From Pseudomonadales bacterium (GTDB lineage: Bacteria > Pseudomonadota > Gammaproteobacteria > Pseudomonadales > Azotimanducaceae): a stretch of DNA of 64,000 bases. Each line of letters opens with the position of its first letter. Within the stretch, counting starts at the first letter, position 1. The position numbers were made by a program, and so were the translations under genes. The stretch lies in NCBI GenBank assembly GCA_022827245.1, contig JAJDTI010000174.1, forward strand, positions 1 to 64,000, read 5' to 3'. Under the pieces are notes generated by a model. It was not told where the DNA came from. It made no database searches and saw only the letters and a list, made by a program, of their open reading frames with translations. Below, one piece after another: positions 43,601 to 52,404 of this stretch.

Positions 43601-44640
43601 ACACGTTTCAGATAACGCTACTGCCCGACGCTTCGCTCCTAGCTATGGACGATATGCGGTCACAGATCCACATCAACCCCGACTACCAACGCCCAGGAGG
43701 TGTATGGAATCTCAGGAAACGTCAGCTGTTTATTGATTCGTTGCTCAATCGATATGATATTCCGAAACTCTATTTCCATCAGATCGACGGGTCGGACCAG
43801 TCACCGGCCCACAAGTTCGCGATCATCGATGGCAGGCAACGTCTCGAGGCCATATGGTCGTTTGTCGACGGTGATTTCGCGTTGGCCGACGACTTTGAAT
43901 ACTATGACGATTCGAAGGTGGCCGCTGGCGGGATGACCTACCAAGAGTTATCGCAAGAGCACCCACGTCTCATTACGCGGCTTCATTCGAGGACCCTATC
44001 GGTCGTCGTCGTTGCTGCCGAGGAGGTTGACGTCGTCGAGGACATGTTCTCGCGTTTGAACGAGGCCGTACCCCTCAACGCGGCCGAGAAAAGAAACGCG
44101 TTCGGAGGAGCGCTTCCGCTGGTAACCAGGAGGCTCGTCCAGCATCCCTTCTTCGAGCAACGGATTAGCGTTCCACCGACGCGGTACAGACACCACGACA
44201 TCGCCGCGAAATTCCTATATCTAGAAAGCAATAAGGACATTGTCGATACAAAGAAAGCGAGCTTAGATGCATTTTTCTTGAGTGCACGAGAGACGCCGGC
44301 AGGCGATTTCGACCAGGTCGAGCGGCGGGTGAACGCGAACCTGGATGAAATGGATCGCGTCTTTGTTGAAACGGACGTGCTGCTTCGCTCGTCAGGGATG
44401 ACGGTTGTCTACTACGTGCTGCTTTCGCGTTTGCGAAGGGCGCGCCGACGCGTCCGCGTCAATAGGGCGCAGCTCGTGGATTTCGATCGAGTACGCGCGA
44501 AAAACCGCGAGCGGTTCGAAAATGACGAAGACAACATAGACCGGCGCCTTATTGAATTCGATGAGCTTGCGCGGTCTTCGAACGATGGAGCTGCCATTCG
44601 GGAACGTTACGAAGTGCTTCGTCGCCATTTAGCGTTGTAG
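43597..44640 (+). CDS. DUF262 (GmrSD/ParB-like) domain protein
   Basis: 347 aa. The N-terminal DUF262 domain shows NPDYQRPGGVWNLRKRQLFI, FAIIDGRQRLEAIWSFVDGD (the DGQQR-type motif) and FSRLNEAVPLNAAEKRNAF, as in GmrSD type IV restriction subunits, where this domain binds or hydrolyses nucleotide. The GmrSD HNH (DUF1524) domain is absent; the C-terminal part is helical and unassigned. Paired with the FRG gene; probably an antiviral unit (inference). Confidence 0.85.
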   Translation: MNTFQITLLPDASLLAMDDMRSQIHINPDYQRPGGVWNLRKRQLFIDSLLNRYDIPKLYFHQIDGSDQSPAHKFAIIDGRQRLEAIWSFVDGDFALADDFEYYDDSKVAAGGMTYQELSQEHPRLITRLHSRTLSVVVVAAEEVDVVEDMFSRLNEAVPLNAAEKRNAFGGALPLVTRRLVQHPFFEQRISVPPTRYRHHDIAAKFLYLESNKDIVDTKKASLDAFFLSARETPAGDFDQVERRVNANLDEMDRVFVETDVLLRSSGMTVVYYVLLSRLRRARRRVRVNRAQLVDFDRVRAKNRERFENDEDNIDRRLIEFDELARSSNDGAAIRERYEVLRRHLAL

Positions 44641-44658
44641 GGTGAGAAAACAGCAATA

Positions 44659-45501
44659 CTAGAGCTGTTGCAGTTCTCTCATGAAGTTTCGCAGCAGGTC
44701 GTCAGCGGTTCGGAAAGCTGGCTTTGAGGTGAAGTGCGCGGCCAAGTCTGCCCGAATCCGCTCCGGTGCCCGCGCGTTGCCCATGTTAGGGTCTCTCCAG
44801 GCCCAATCCCGCCCAGGATGAAGGGTATCCCAAGGGGATCGAAGGTTCGCGCGCGTCTGAGGGGCGTCACCATGTTTGCCGAGACCGAAGCAAACGTCGG
44901 CTTCGTTGTTCCAGACGGGCGAGAACAAGCTGATCAAGTAGTCTTCCGCAGCGCTCTGCCATCCACTTTGAACGACCAATACACGGCACTCGAAATCGCG
45001 TATGTCTAGCGTACTGCTGGCCTTCTCTATGTTCCTCCGGTGATCGTTTAGGCGCCGAAACAATCGTGTTCCTTGGTCTCGAGGAGTCTTGGCGGTTTCA
45101 GTTTTTGGATTAGCCTTCCCCACATAGATCGGCGTCTCTGTTTTGCTGATGGGAACGTAAGACGCGGCCGCTCCACAGTAGTAAAGAGCATAGACCCCGG
45201 AGCCGTAGAAGTTAGCAAGATCAGAAAGGGAGGTTCGTGGCTGCGCGATCATGGCCAACGCGATGAACCGTCCGACCACACTAGGGTCTCCGGGATCGAA
45301 GATGAAGTTTGGCTGGTGGATGGGGTCAAGACGGTCTAATAGAACTTCGGCTTGGGCGACGAAATCGAGTATTCGAGCGTCTAGGTGGCGGCGAGCTTGG
45401 GAGGTGAGTTCCGTGGAACTGACGACTTGATTTAGCTTCGCTAGATTAGCGTTAAGGCTCTCCGCGAGGTCACGGAGCGGTGACTTGGCAGTGGCGGTCA
45501 T
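44659..45501 (-). CDS. Eco29kI-family type II restriction endonuclease (GIY-YIG)
   Basis: 280 aa. The GIY-YIG nuclease core reads FYGSGVYALYYCG (GIY part), TPIYVGKANPKT (YIG part), then GTRLFRRLNDHRRNIEK with the catalytic Arg/His region and a Glu in WQSAAEDYLISLFSPVWN-type context. It resembles Eco29kI, whose target is CCGCGG; the specificity here is inferred from that resemblance. The start overlaps the methyltransferase stop by ATGA. Confidence 0.86.
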   Translation of the reverse strand: MTATAKSPLRDLAESLNANLAKLNQVVSSTELTSQARRHLDARILDFVAQAEVLLDRLDPIHQPNFIFDPGDPSVVGRFIALAMIAQPRTSLSDLANFYGSGVYALYYCGAAASYVPISKTETPIYVGKANPKTETAKTPRDQGTRLFRRLNDHRRNIEKASSTLDIRDFECRVLVVQSGWQSAAEDYLISLFSPVWNNEADVCFGLGKHGDAPQTRANLRSPWDTLHPGRDWAWRDPNMGNARAPERIRADLAAHFTSKPAFRTADDLLRNFMRELQQL

Positions 45502-46670
45502 GACGGCGGGGCGCCCGCGGCCAAGTGGTCGCGAATGGCAGTGCCTAAGTGGCGCGCTAGGTCCACGGGCACGGCGTTGCCTAGTTGGCGCATGCTCTCA
45601 GTCCAAGACCCGCGTAAGACAAAGCTGTCGGCGAAGGTTTGTAATCGCGCACTCTCTCGCACGGAGAAGTACCGTACGCTTCCGTTTGGTCGTCTGAGCA
45701 TATTCTCGCCACCGGGGACTCCATGGTCGCCTGCTTTGATGGTCTTGGCAGGCTCGTCGAGCGGGCTGCCCGTGTGCCCCGGATAGCTGCGGGCGCCAGG
45801 CTGAAAACGGTGGTTCTCGTACAGGAACGAGGCGTAGGGATCCAACTCCGGGTCGGGCAAGTCGAAAAGGACGTCGCGAACGGTTCGCCATGGCTCAAGG
45901 CGCAGTTCAGCTTCCCAAACTATGGACGAACCTCGGGACGTGGGGGCTCTTGGGGGGCGGCGTATGCGGTGACGTTCCCAGTACTCCCCCGATTGGTGCT
46001 GGGACCAAAGAAGAGCACCCAACGAATGGGTTGGCTCCGGAAAGCTCCAGTCGACGCTTAGGTCGTCGCGAAAGCCAACGAAGAAAACCCGCTCCCTTCG
46101 TTGGGGAACGCCGAAGTCGGCCGCATTCAGGACGCGCGTTAGGACGTTGTAGTGGAGGCCTCGATTGCGGCCTAGGGTGTGGTGCTGCTCAAGGCGAGCG
46201 AGATGGTCTGTCCAGTCCTGCCGGGGTTGGCGGTGCACGTCGGGGTACATTAGCTGCAGGCGTATGTACTCGAAGTAGTTTGCGAAAGCCCTTCGGGTGA
46301 GCCCCTTCACGTTCTCGAAGAGGAATGCTCTCGGACGAAGTTCGCGCACGGCGCGGATAGCCTGGGGAAACATATCTCGATCGTCCCGGTGGCCGCGGTG
46401 CTTCCCGCCCAGTGAGAATGGTTGGCAAGGGGGGCCTCCGGACACGAGATCCACGGAGTCGCCAAGCGCCCTAAAGTCGAACTCCTTAATGTCGCCCTCG
46501 AACAACGGCCAGTGAGTCACGGGATCGAAGTCTCGACTTTGGTTGGCGCGTATCGTGCTGCAACAGTGCGGATCTCGTTCTATAACCGCAACGGTCTCGA
46601 AGCCAGCAGATGCTACCCCGACGCCAAGGCCTCCGGCGCCGGCGAAGAGTTCAACGGTCTTCAACCCCAT
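45498..46670 (-). CDS. DNA (cytosine-5) methyltransferase, Eco29kI type
   Basis: 390 aa. All C5-methylase blocks are intact: VELFAGAGGLGVGVASAGF (I), GGPPCQPFSLGGKHRGHRDD (IV, catalytic Cys), ENVKGLTRRAF (VI), GVPQRRERVFFVG (VIII), the target-recognition segment after that, and MRQLGNAVPVDLARHLG (X). It protects the host from the adjacent nuclease. Order vsr-M-R on one strand with overlaps of 20 and 4 bases. Confidence 0.95.
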   Translation of the reverse strand: MGLKTVELFAGAGGLGVGVASAGFETVAVIERDPHCCSTIRANQSRDFDPVTHWPLFEGDIKEFDFRALGDSVDLVSGGPPCQPFSLGGKHRGHRDDRDMFPQAIRAVRELRPRAFLFENVKGLTRRAFANYFEYIRLQLMYPDVHRQPRQDWTDHLARLEQHHTLGRNRGLHYNVLTRVLNAADFGVPQRRERVFFVGFRDDLSVDWSFPEPTHSLGALLWSQHQSGEYWERHRIRRPPRAPTSRGSSIVWEAELRLEPWRTVRDVLFDLPDPELDPYASFLYENHRFQPGARSYPGHTGSPLDEPAKTIKAGDHGVPGGENMLRRPNGSVRYFSVRESARLQTFADSFVLRGSWTESMRQLGNAVPVDLARHLGTAIRDHLAAGAPPS

Positions 46671-47082
46671 CCTCCAAGAAGTGGCAAAGAGTCTCCTTCA
46701 GGGAACTCGGACGACCGATCTGGCATTCCCAAATCGTAAGGATGTCCCAACCTAACTCGCGCAGCTTGATCTGAGCGGCGTGATCACGGATACGATTCGC
46801 GGTCAGCTTTGGTTTCCAGAAATCGAGGTTTGATTTGGGCAATCTGGCAAGCTTGCAAGTTGGATCCGGATGGCGATGCCAAAAGCAGCCGTGAACAAAG
46901 ATTGCTTTTTTGAGACGTGGTAGGACTATGTCTGGCGTACCGGGCAGACCAGATACGTGCAACCGGTAGCGATAGCCCATACCATGTACGAGGCGTCGAA
47001 CCGTCAACTCCGGCTTGGTGTCCTTTGCGCGAACACGACTCATGCGCTCGCTGCGCTCCGATTTCGTCAGCGAGTCGGCCAT
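46651..47082 (-). CDS. vsr: Very short patch repair endonuclease Vsr
   Basis: 143 aa from ATG 47082. Family signature: SLTKSERSERMSRVRAKDTK, PELTVRRLVHGMGYRYRLH, LPGTPDIVLPRLKKAIFVHG with CFWHRH following, and the LRELGWDILTIWECQI end. It nicks at T:G mismatches made by deamination of 5-methylcytosine, so its place ahead of a C5 methylase is functional: it limits C-to-T mutation at the modified site. An upstream ATG at 47157 would add 25 unrelated residues. Confidence 0.93.
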   Translation of the reverse strand: MADSLTKSERSERMSRVRAKDTKPELTVRRLVHGMGYRYRLHVSGLPGTPDIVLPRLKKAIFVHGCFWHRHPDPTCKLARLPKSNLDFWKPKLTANRIRDHAAQIKLRELGWDILTIWECQIGRPSSLKETLCHFLEDGVEDR

Positions 47083-47205
47083 CGCACGATCAGCTTGGCG
47101 CCCAGCATCGTCAACGTTCGCTGACACATTATGGCGGAACCGGTGGCTCGACAGCAATACGGCTGCAACGCGCGTGCGGCAATGCCCGCAGAACTGTCCG
47201 TTAGC

Positions 47206-47520
47206 TATCAGTTTCGACGTGCGCGAGCTGCTCCGCCTGCTCCGAGTGGCAGCAGGCCGGCTCGTGAGGCGTTCTAGCGTGACTCGTGGAGATGTTCGAG
47301 GCGGATACGAACCGCCGGGCTCGGAGCACAGGGTCTCGACCTTGCCCGTCGCGGGGTGGAGGTGCCGTAGCAGTCGGCAAGGGCCCGTGGGGGCGAGGTT
47401 GGCGATAACGATGTGGCCCTCGAGGTCGAGGCTGACGCCGTTCGGCGCGTTTACCGCATGCCGCGCGACGATACGCAGACGGCCACGATCGCTGGTCGAG
47501 CGCGGTGACGCTATCGATCA
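47206..47520 (-). pseudogene. Beta-propeller gene fragment (SMP-30-like), degenerate
   Basis: In this otherwise gene-free 435-base stretch (47083-47517) one minus-strand frame reads NAPNGVSLDLEGHIVIANLA and then HPATGKVETLCSEPGG, like one and a half blades of an SMP-30/gluconolactonase-type propeller. There is no start codon or complete domain. It is best seen as a remnant; otherwise I see nothing in this interval. Confidence 0.35.
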
Positions 47521-48084
47521 CCCACGCTCGTCGAGGTTCGGTCGCCCCTGTCGATCGCTTGTCGCGAACATCGAGGCCAGTTCGCGATTTTGGAGGGTCG
47601 AGTCCTTCTTGCCGAGCTCCCGCCGAATCAGGCCGAGGAGTTCCTCGAGGAGGGGCAGCGCCTCCTCGTTCCTTAGGCTTGCCGCGTCAATCTCGTTCAG
47701 CCGGCTCCACCACATGAGGAGATCACGGTCGGCCCAAATCGCAGCATTGACCTTGCTCCGAAACAGCGCTTCGCGCTGGTGTGTTGACGTCTCTTCCGGG
47801 GAGCGGAAGAAGATATCGAGAGCCGTCTCTATCATCTGCTCGTAGGCGGCCCTCTTCTGGGCAAGCTGGCCTGCAGCTAGCTCCCGCCGTTTGGTTAACG
47901 TGTGTTGTAGGATGGCGGCACTTACGACACCAATCAGCACTACTATCAGCGCCTTGATGTCGTCACTCACACCATTGTCGATGAGCAGAATGACGGCATA
48001 AAGTGTCGTCACTGCGACGGCAGCGGCCAAGATGAGTATCGTGGTCCACTCGCCTACCTTGGGTCTGTTCGACGTTGGCTGCAC
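47518..48084 (-). CDS. Two-helix membrane protein downstream of CBASS
   Basis: 188 aa. Two membrane helices (about 14-35, WTTILILAAAVAVTTLYAVILL, and 42-62, IKALIVVLIGVVSAAILQH) followed by a soluble helical domain of about 120 residues. No family recognised. It is on the same strand 115 bases after cap2, where type II CBASS normally has cap3; it lacks the JAB metalloprotease motif. It could be an accessory membrane component, or unrelated. Confidence 0.65.
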   Translation of the reverse strand: MQPTSNRPKVGEWTTILILAAAVAVTTLYAVILLIDNGVSDDIKALIVVLIGVVSAAILQHTLTKRRELAAGQLAQKRAAYEQMIETALDIFFRSPEETSTHQREALFRSKVNAAIWADRDLLMWWSRLNEIDAASLRNEEALPLLEELLGLIRRELGKKDSTLQNRELASMFATSDRQGRPNLDERG

Positions 48085-48199
48085 CTATCTCTCCTCCTCG
48101 TAGCCTTTCGAGTCACTCGGGTTTTAGCAATCGCGAGGAACTCGACGGGTTAGCTTTTGTCGGTGGACGTTAGATATCGCTCCGGGAGCAGTCATCAGG

Positions 48200-50029
48200 T
48201 CAAAGCTCCGCAGTGCCCATTCGAGATTGGCAAAGCGAACAGGTTGTTGGCCAGCCGCGTTCCACCACAGCATTCCCAGGGCCAGGATCGCCTACCTCGG
48301 CGATCCACTTGGACGACCACCTTCCGTTGCTTGCGGTTAGCTGGTCGCGGGAAGCGATCCAGATGCGATGGATCGCATCCACTCCTTCAATGGTTAGAGC
48401 GCATAGCACGGCGTTGGCGACAAATGTCTGTGCCCAACTCAAGCCGATTGGACCGTATGGTGCGAACGAAGCGCCGCAGGCCGGCTCCGTATGGTTTTGG
48501 CTTTCGTTTGGCCAAGCCCCGACTTCCAAGGCCGGAGTACCAGTGTCGGAGGTGCCGCATCGTAGGCACGCAGAACCCTGTGGGATGGTGACCGTGTGCG
48601 CGGCGATGGCGTGGGGCTCCATCCAACCAAAAACAACCGTCGGAAAACCGACGGTCTCTCGCTGGACGTCGCTCAGGAAACTCTCTGCCGCCCAATCACC
48701 CATAGTGCTTACGATGAGGTCCGACGCAGCCAGGATTGGCATGAGACTCACACCGGTTGGACTGACGCGTTCCACCCTGTCATCTATGTCCCCAAGATGT
48801 GGGAACCCTTGCCGGAGGACACGCGCGACCTCGCTTGCCTTCGGCAACCCCACGGACCTCGCATCGAGCATATGCCGGGATACGTTCGGCCAATCCAGCG
48901 TCGCAGGGTCGACTAGCAGTAAGTTGCCGACACCTGCTTGCGCGAGCAGCCGAGCACACGCGCTACCTAAGGCTCCACAACCAAGCACAGCGACGCGCTT
49001 TGTCCGGAGATCACCCTGCGTGTCGTCACGATCCCGACCGTGTACCCAGCGGTGGTCCGCGCGCTGTACAACCGCGCGGCGAAGCCTGACGCTGGGGGAC
49101 AGCCGGCGCCGCAGGAGCACATCCTCGGGCAGACGACCGGGGCGAAAACCACGGTGTAGCTCCTCCAAGTTCCGTTGCCTGCCGGCCTTCTGCGGTAGTG
49201 GAACGGTCGTTGCGCCGTAACAGACCCCGTTGCGGCTCGAGGCGCCGAGCAGTACGGTGATATCGCGGGATGAGGAGTTGATGAGCGCGCGCACGACGGG
49301 TCCGGCGCCGCGGGTCTCGGCAAGCTCAAGCAACGCGGCCGCATCGTTCGGATAGGCGGTGGGCAGCAGTGGCTCTGGCAGCCATATCAGTCCAGCTTCG
49401 CTGATCGCTGGAGGTGAATCAGCAGGCGTCCGGCGCCGCCGCAACCAACGCTGCAGCGCCTCCGCGTCCTCACCTACGATGATCGTTTCGCGGCCGTACC
49501 AGGCGTGGACGAGTCGAGAGGGCCCCTCCGGTTCTAGGAGACTCACGAATTGCTTGGCGTTGGGGTGCTGGGTCAGTTCCCAATAGCTGAGGAACTCGTC
49601 ACGGAACTCGTCAACATTGCCGCCGCGCAGGCACTCGGCGACGAGTTCGCATGCCGTTTCCAGTAGGTCCGCCACGACATCGGCAGGTCGTTCGGAAGAG
49701 ACGGAACCGTCGGTAGGCAGGAGACAGAGCAACCCGTGGCGCTCGAGATGTGGCCAAGCGGGAGCGGGCGGGGCACTGGGGACGGCGACTCGCGTCGCGG
49801 AGTAAGGGAACGAGGCGTCTACCAGCAAATGGAACTCGGTAAGGGCGCCCGCAACGGGAAGCCCTACTCGCCAACCCGTCTCGAACCCACCATCCGCGTA
49901 GCTTGCGGTCGTGTGCGCCGACAGGCGACCGCCGTTCGAGTGAGTCCGCACCCAGTCGTCGACGCGGGCGATTGCCTCCCCATGTCTCCGGCGGAAGGCT
50001 ATCCGAAAGTCAGGCGAGTCGTCGACCAT
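48200..50029 (-). CDS. cap2: CBASS Cap2-like E2-E1 fusion protein
   Basis: 609 aa from ATG 50029. The N-terminal part resembles an E2 ubiquitin-conjugating fold, with the likely catalytic Cys in HLERHGLLCLLP (about residue 100). The C-terminal half is a ThiF/E1 adenylation domain: KRVAVLGCGALGSACARLL, LLLVDPATLDWPNVSRH, and zinc cysteines in CLRCGTS and CSLCQS. Cap2 proteins conjugate the C-terminus of the CD-NTase to targets and prime it. The upstream CD-NTase overlaps by 20 bases. No deconjugating Cap3 follows. Confidence 0.87.
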   Translation of the reverse strand: MVDDSPDFRIAFRRRHGEAIARVDDWVRTHSNGGRLSAHTTASYADGGFETGWRVGLPVAGALTEFHLLVDASFPYSATRVAVPSAPPAPAWPHLERHGLLCLLPTDGSVSSERPADVVADLLETACELVAECLRGGNVDEFRDEFLSYWELTQHPNAKQFVSLLEPEGPSRLVHAWYGRETIIVGEDAEALQRWLRRRRTPADSPPAISEAGLIWLPEPLLPTAYPNDAAALLELAETRGAGPVVRALINSSSRDITVLLGASSRNGVCYGATTVPLPQKAGRQRNLEELHRGFRPGRLPEDVLLRRRLSPSVRLRRAVVQRADHRWVHGRDRDDTQGDLRTKRVAVLGCGALGSACARLLAQAGVGNLLLVDPATLDWPNVSRHMLDARSVGLPKASEVARVLRQGFPHLGDIDDRVERVSPTGVSLMPILAASDLIVSTMGDWAAESFLSDVQRETVGFPTVVFGWMEPHAIAAHTVTIPQGSACLRCGTSDTGTPALEVGAWPNESQNHTEPACGASFAPYGPIGLSWAQTFVANAVLCALTIEGVDAIHRIWIASRDQLTASNGRWSSKWIAEVGDPGPGNAVVERGWPTTCSLCQSRMGTAEL

Positions 50030-51068
50030 TGTGGTGCACCGCTGGACGACGAGTCGATGTCTCCGTCTCACCGATCGTTGCTGCGATGCCTCCGGCCGAG
50101 CTTGCACTCGAGTCCGTGGAGACTTGGGAGTCGCGGTCACCGAAGAAGCTTGTGGCGAAGACCCTGTCCCAAGCCTTCAACGCATCAGCGTGCTCACAAT
50201 TCCAATGTGTCAGAACCTCAAGCCGGTCGAGCGCCCAGTCCAGTTTCTCCCGAAGACACTTGGTCTTGGCGTCGTCTGCCGTGGCTAGCAACTCGCCGTC
50301 GACGACAGGGTGTTGGACCGCAAGATCCCAGTTGAGTCGATCGCGGATGGCCGCCATAGTGTAGTACAGCGCCTCGTCGTCGCGACCGTGGCCTGCCCTG
50401 TAGCACTCGACGGCCAAGACCGTGATCGTGAAACCGCTGGCGATCCGCTCGCGCCAGCTTGCTCGGCTACGCGCAAACGCTTTGAGAAGGCGGACTATGC
50501 GGCGGAGTTGGCGGCCGTTTGTGGTGTCCGGGCTCTTCGAAACGTTGTTCTCGTTGAACCAGTCTGTGACTGCGGCTGGATCAGACTTCTTCCAACTCGA
50601 ACTCGCCACCTCGTAGTGCGTGGATGTCCTTCCCAGGAAGTCGGTGGTCTCGACGATGCGATAGACGGGCACGTCTACGTGATAGCCGGCCTTGTAGTAG
50701 ACGCGGACACAGTTGGTCCGGATCTCCGGCGGCTGGCTGAACTGGGGGTCATCGAGGGCGTCCCGAACCCGCGCCTTCGCGCCCGCTGGCGTCAGCTCGC
50801 CGCCGCGGGGTCCCTTCAGGTCCGCTTCTTCGAAGTAGACGCCGTCGTCGATGTCATAGTCCTTATCGGGATCCTGCACCATCGTGCGATGGGCGTACGA
50901 GCCTTGCGACTGGAACTTGCTGGGTGCGGGATGACCCTCTCGTTTCAACCCGGCGCGCAGCCGCGTTCGGTTAGCGTCTCGCCGAGTCCGCATCTCGCGT
51001 CGCTCATCGTCCGGGAGCGTCACCTTCTCGTCGTGGAACGCCAGCATGTCTTCGTGGCAGTTATGCAT
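50010..51068 (-). CDS. CBASS CD-NTase (DncV-like nucleotidyltransferase)
   Basis: 352 aa from ATG 51068, which has AGGAGG 6 bases upstream. Nucleotidyltransferase motif QGSYAHRTM (Gly56, Ser57) followed by KDYDIDDGVYF with Asp72 and Asp74, and the third Asp132 in AGYHVDVPVYR. This is the second-messenger synthase of an anti-phage CBASS system; the nucleotide product cannot be told from sequence. The C-terminus ends in GRRLA, an exposed tail suitable for Cap2 conjugation. Neighbours capV and cap2 fix the context. Confidence 0.9.
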   Translation of the reverse strand: MHNCHEDMLAFHDEKVTLPDDERREMRTRRDANRTRLRAGLKREGHPAPSKFQSQGSYAHRTMVQDPDKDYDIDDGVYFEEADLKGPRGGELTPAGAKARVRDALDDPQFSQPPEIRTNCVRVYYKAGYHVDVPVYRIVETTDFLGRTSTHYEVASSSWKKSDPAAVTDWFNENNVSKSPDTTNGRQLRRIVRLLKAFARSRASWRERIASGFTITVLAVECYRAGHGRDDEALYYTMAAIRDRLNWDLAVQHPVVDGELLATADDAKTKCLREKLDWALDRLEVLTHWNCEHADALKAWDRVFATSFFGDRDSQVSTDSSASSAGGIAATIGETETSTRRPAVHHNGRRLA

Positions 51069-51143
51069 CCTTTGCCTCCTAGGGGCTCGGTCTTGTGCCG
51101 GGAAATCCAACGGGGACCCCACGCTCCGATGCGAAGGGTGTCA

Positions 51144-52289
51144 TCACTCCGTCTCCTTGGAATCTGAGAGTGGTGGCAGCATGTCCTTCAGTAGCTGGGA
51201 AAGCAGCCGGCCTTGGGAGTCCCGCTTGTCGCAGGCGCTGAGAGTGAGAGACACATCCGCGCTCGCCTGGCTGATCAGGAAGTCCATGGCCTCGTCGCTC
51301 GCATCATCGAGGTCAAGTAGCCCCATCGCGTTGGCGGGTGGTCCCGCTTGGGGGAAACGAATCACGTGACAGTCGCGGTCCAGATGGTCGGCGAGCATGT
51401 CAGCGATGTTGTCGTAGACGTAGCCCTGCGCGTCAACGGAAACTCCCATCGGGCCGCCGCCGAATCGCCAATCGGAAAACCCGCGGTGCATGTCGGCCTC
51501 TTCGAAATGGTCGCCAGGGGGCCGCGAGCAGGTCCCCAGGGAGAACAGCTCGATGCGGTCACCTGAGCCGCTCATTCGCAGAGCGTCCACCAGGCCGACC
51601 AGGATCGGGTTGTTCGCCCAAAGGCCGCCATCGACGAACACTTGGTGGGTTCCCGCTTGCAGGGCGTCAGCAACCCAAGCCATAGATCGGTAGATTGGCG
51701 CGGCCGAGGTTGCCAGACAAACGTCGACGAGCGTGTAGCCGTCGTCCCGATGGCCTCCCAGATGAGAGGTCTTGAACACCCAGCCGCGATGGTTGCTCAT
51801 GTCAACTGCGGGAATCGCCAATGCGATGCCTCTCGCTCCGTACACATCTCGAACGGTGCGGTCCCCGAAGCTGCGACGGAGCGCAGTGCGGAGGGCCTCA
51901 GTGCCTCGTGCCAAGTGCTTGCTGCGAGTGAACATCTGTCGAACTAGCTCGAAGTCCACGCGGCCGGGCAGCTTCACCGGAAAAATCTCCCTGCCGTGCC
52001 GCAGGTAGAGCTGAAGCACCTCTCCCAACGGAACGCCGGCGGCGAGCGCGCAGGCGAGAATCCCCCCGGTGCTAGTCCCGACGATCAAATCGAAGGTTCG
52101 CCCGACGTCAGCTTCAACGAGGCCCTGTCGGCGCGCCGCCTGTTCCGCCAGCCCGTTCAAAAAGGCGGCAGCGTACGCTCCCCGCATTCCCCCACCGTGT
52201 ATGCTCAGCACGCGTATGCGGTTTGGCCGCTGATGGCTGCCGACGGTCGTAGTCTCGTAGGGGCAAGCCGCTGCCGGAGGACCTTTCAT
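51144..52289 (-). CDS. capV: CBASS effector CapV, patatin-like phospholipase
   Basis: 381 aa. Patatin fold: IRVLSIHGGGMRGAYAAAFL (oxyanion glycines), nucleophile Ser73 in IVGTSTGGILAC, and catalytic Asp in QVFVDGGLWANNP. In known CBASS the cyclic nucleotide activates CapV, which degrades the membrane and kills the infected cell. Its ATG (52289) is 8 bases after a -10 element, so the mRNA may be nearly leaderless. It leads the capV-cdn-cap2 operon. Confidence 0.92.
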   Translation of the reverse strand: MKGPPAAACPYETTTVGSHQRPNRIRVLSIHGGGMRGAYAAAFLNGLAEQAARRQGLVEADVGRTFDLIVGTSTGGILACALAAGVPLGEVLQLYLRHGREIFPVKLPGRVDFELVRQMFTRSKHLARGTEALRTALRRSFGDRTVRDVYGARGIALAIPAVDMSNHRGWVFKTSHLGGHRDDGYTLVDVCLATSAAPIYRSMAWVADALQAGTHQVFVDGGLWANNPILVGLVDALRMSGSGDRIELFSLGTCSRPPGDHFEEADMHRGFSDWRFGGGPMGVSVDAQGYVYDNIADMLADHLDRDCHVIRFPQAGPPANAMGLLDLDDASDEAMDFLISQASADVSLTLSACDKRDSQGRLLSQLLKDMLPPLSDSKETE

Positions 52290-52297
52290 GGATGGCC

Positions 52298-52333
52298 ACT
52301 CTACTCTATGATTTTTGGCCGGTCAACGGCCAA
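52298..52333 (-). promoter_or_regulatory. capV promoter with inverted repeat operator
   Basis: On the minus strand TTGACC (52326-52321) and TAGAGT (52303-52298) are 17 bases apart. The inverted repeat TTGGCCG-gtcaa-CGGCCAA (52315-52333) is centred on the -35 element. The divergent gene on the other side encodes a ribbon-helix-helix protein, a class that binds such palindromes, so this is a likely repression site for CBASS. Confidence 0.6.
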
Positions 52334-52344
52334 TTGGTGTGTAT

Positions 52345-52373
52345 TTGTTCCATCGGCACTGGGGGTGTAAGCT
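52345..52373 (+). promoter_or_regulatory. Candidate promoter of the RHH gene
   Basis: TTGTTC (52345-52350), 17-base spacer, TAAGCT (52368-52373), 31 bases before the ATG at 52405. The match is moderate. Confidence 0.4.
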
Positions 52374-52404
52374 GCCGCTTCGAACGGCAAGCGGGGAATG
52401 CCGG

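Noticed and set aside
47015-47845. 276-codon plus-strand frame
   Set aside because: It crosses vsr, the propeller remnant and the membrane-protein gene in antisense and has no recognisable product.
47518-48084. Cap3 (JAB metalloprotease) of CBASS
   Set aside because: The protein has two membrane helices and no JAMM-type His/Asp motif.
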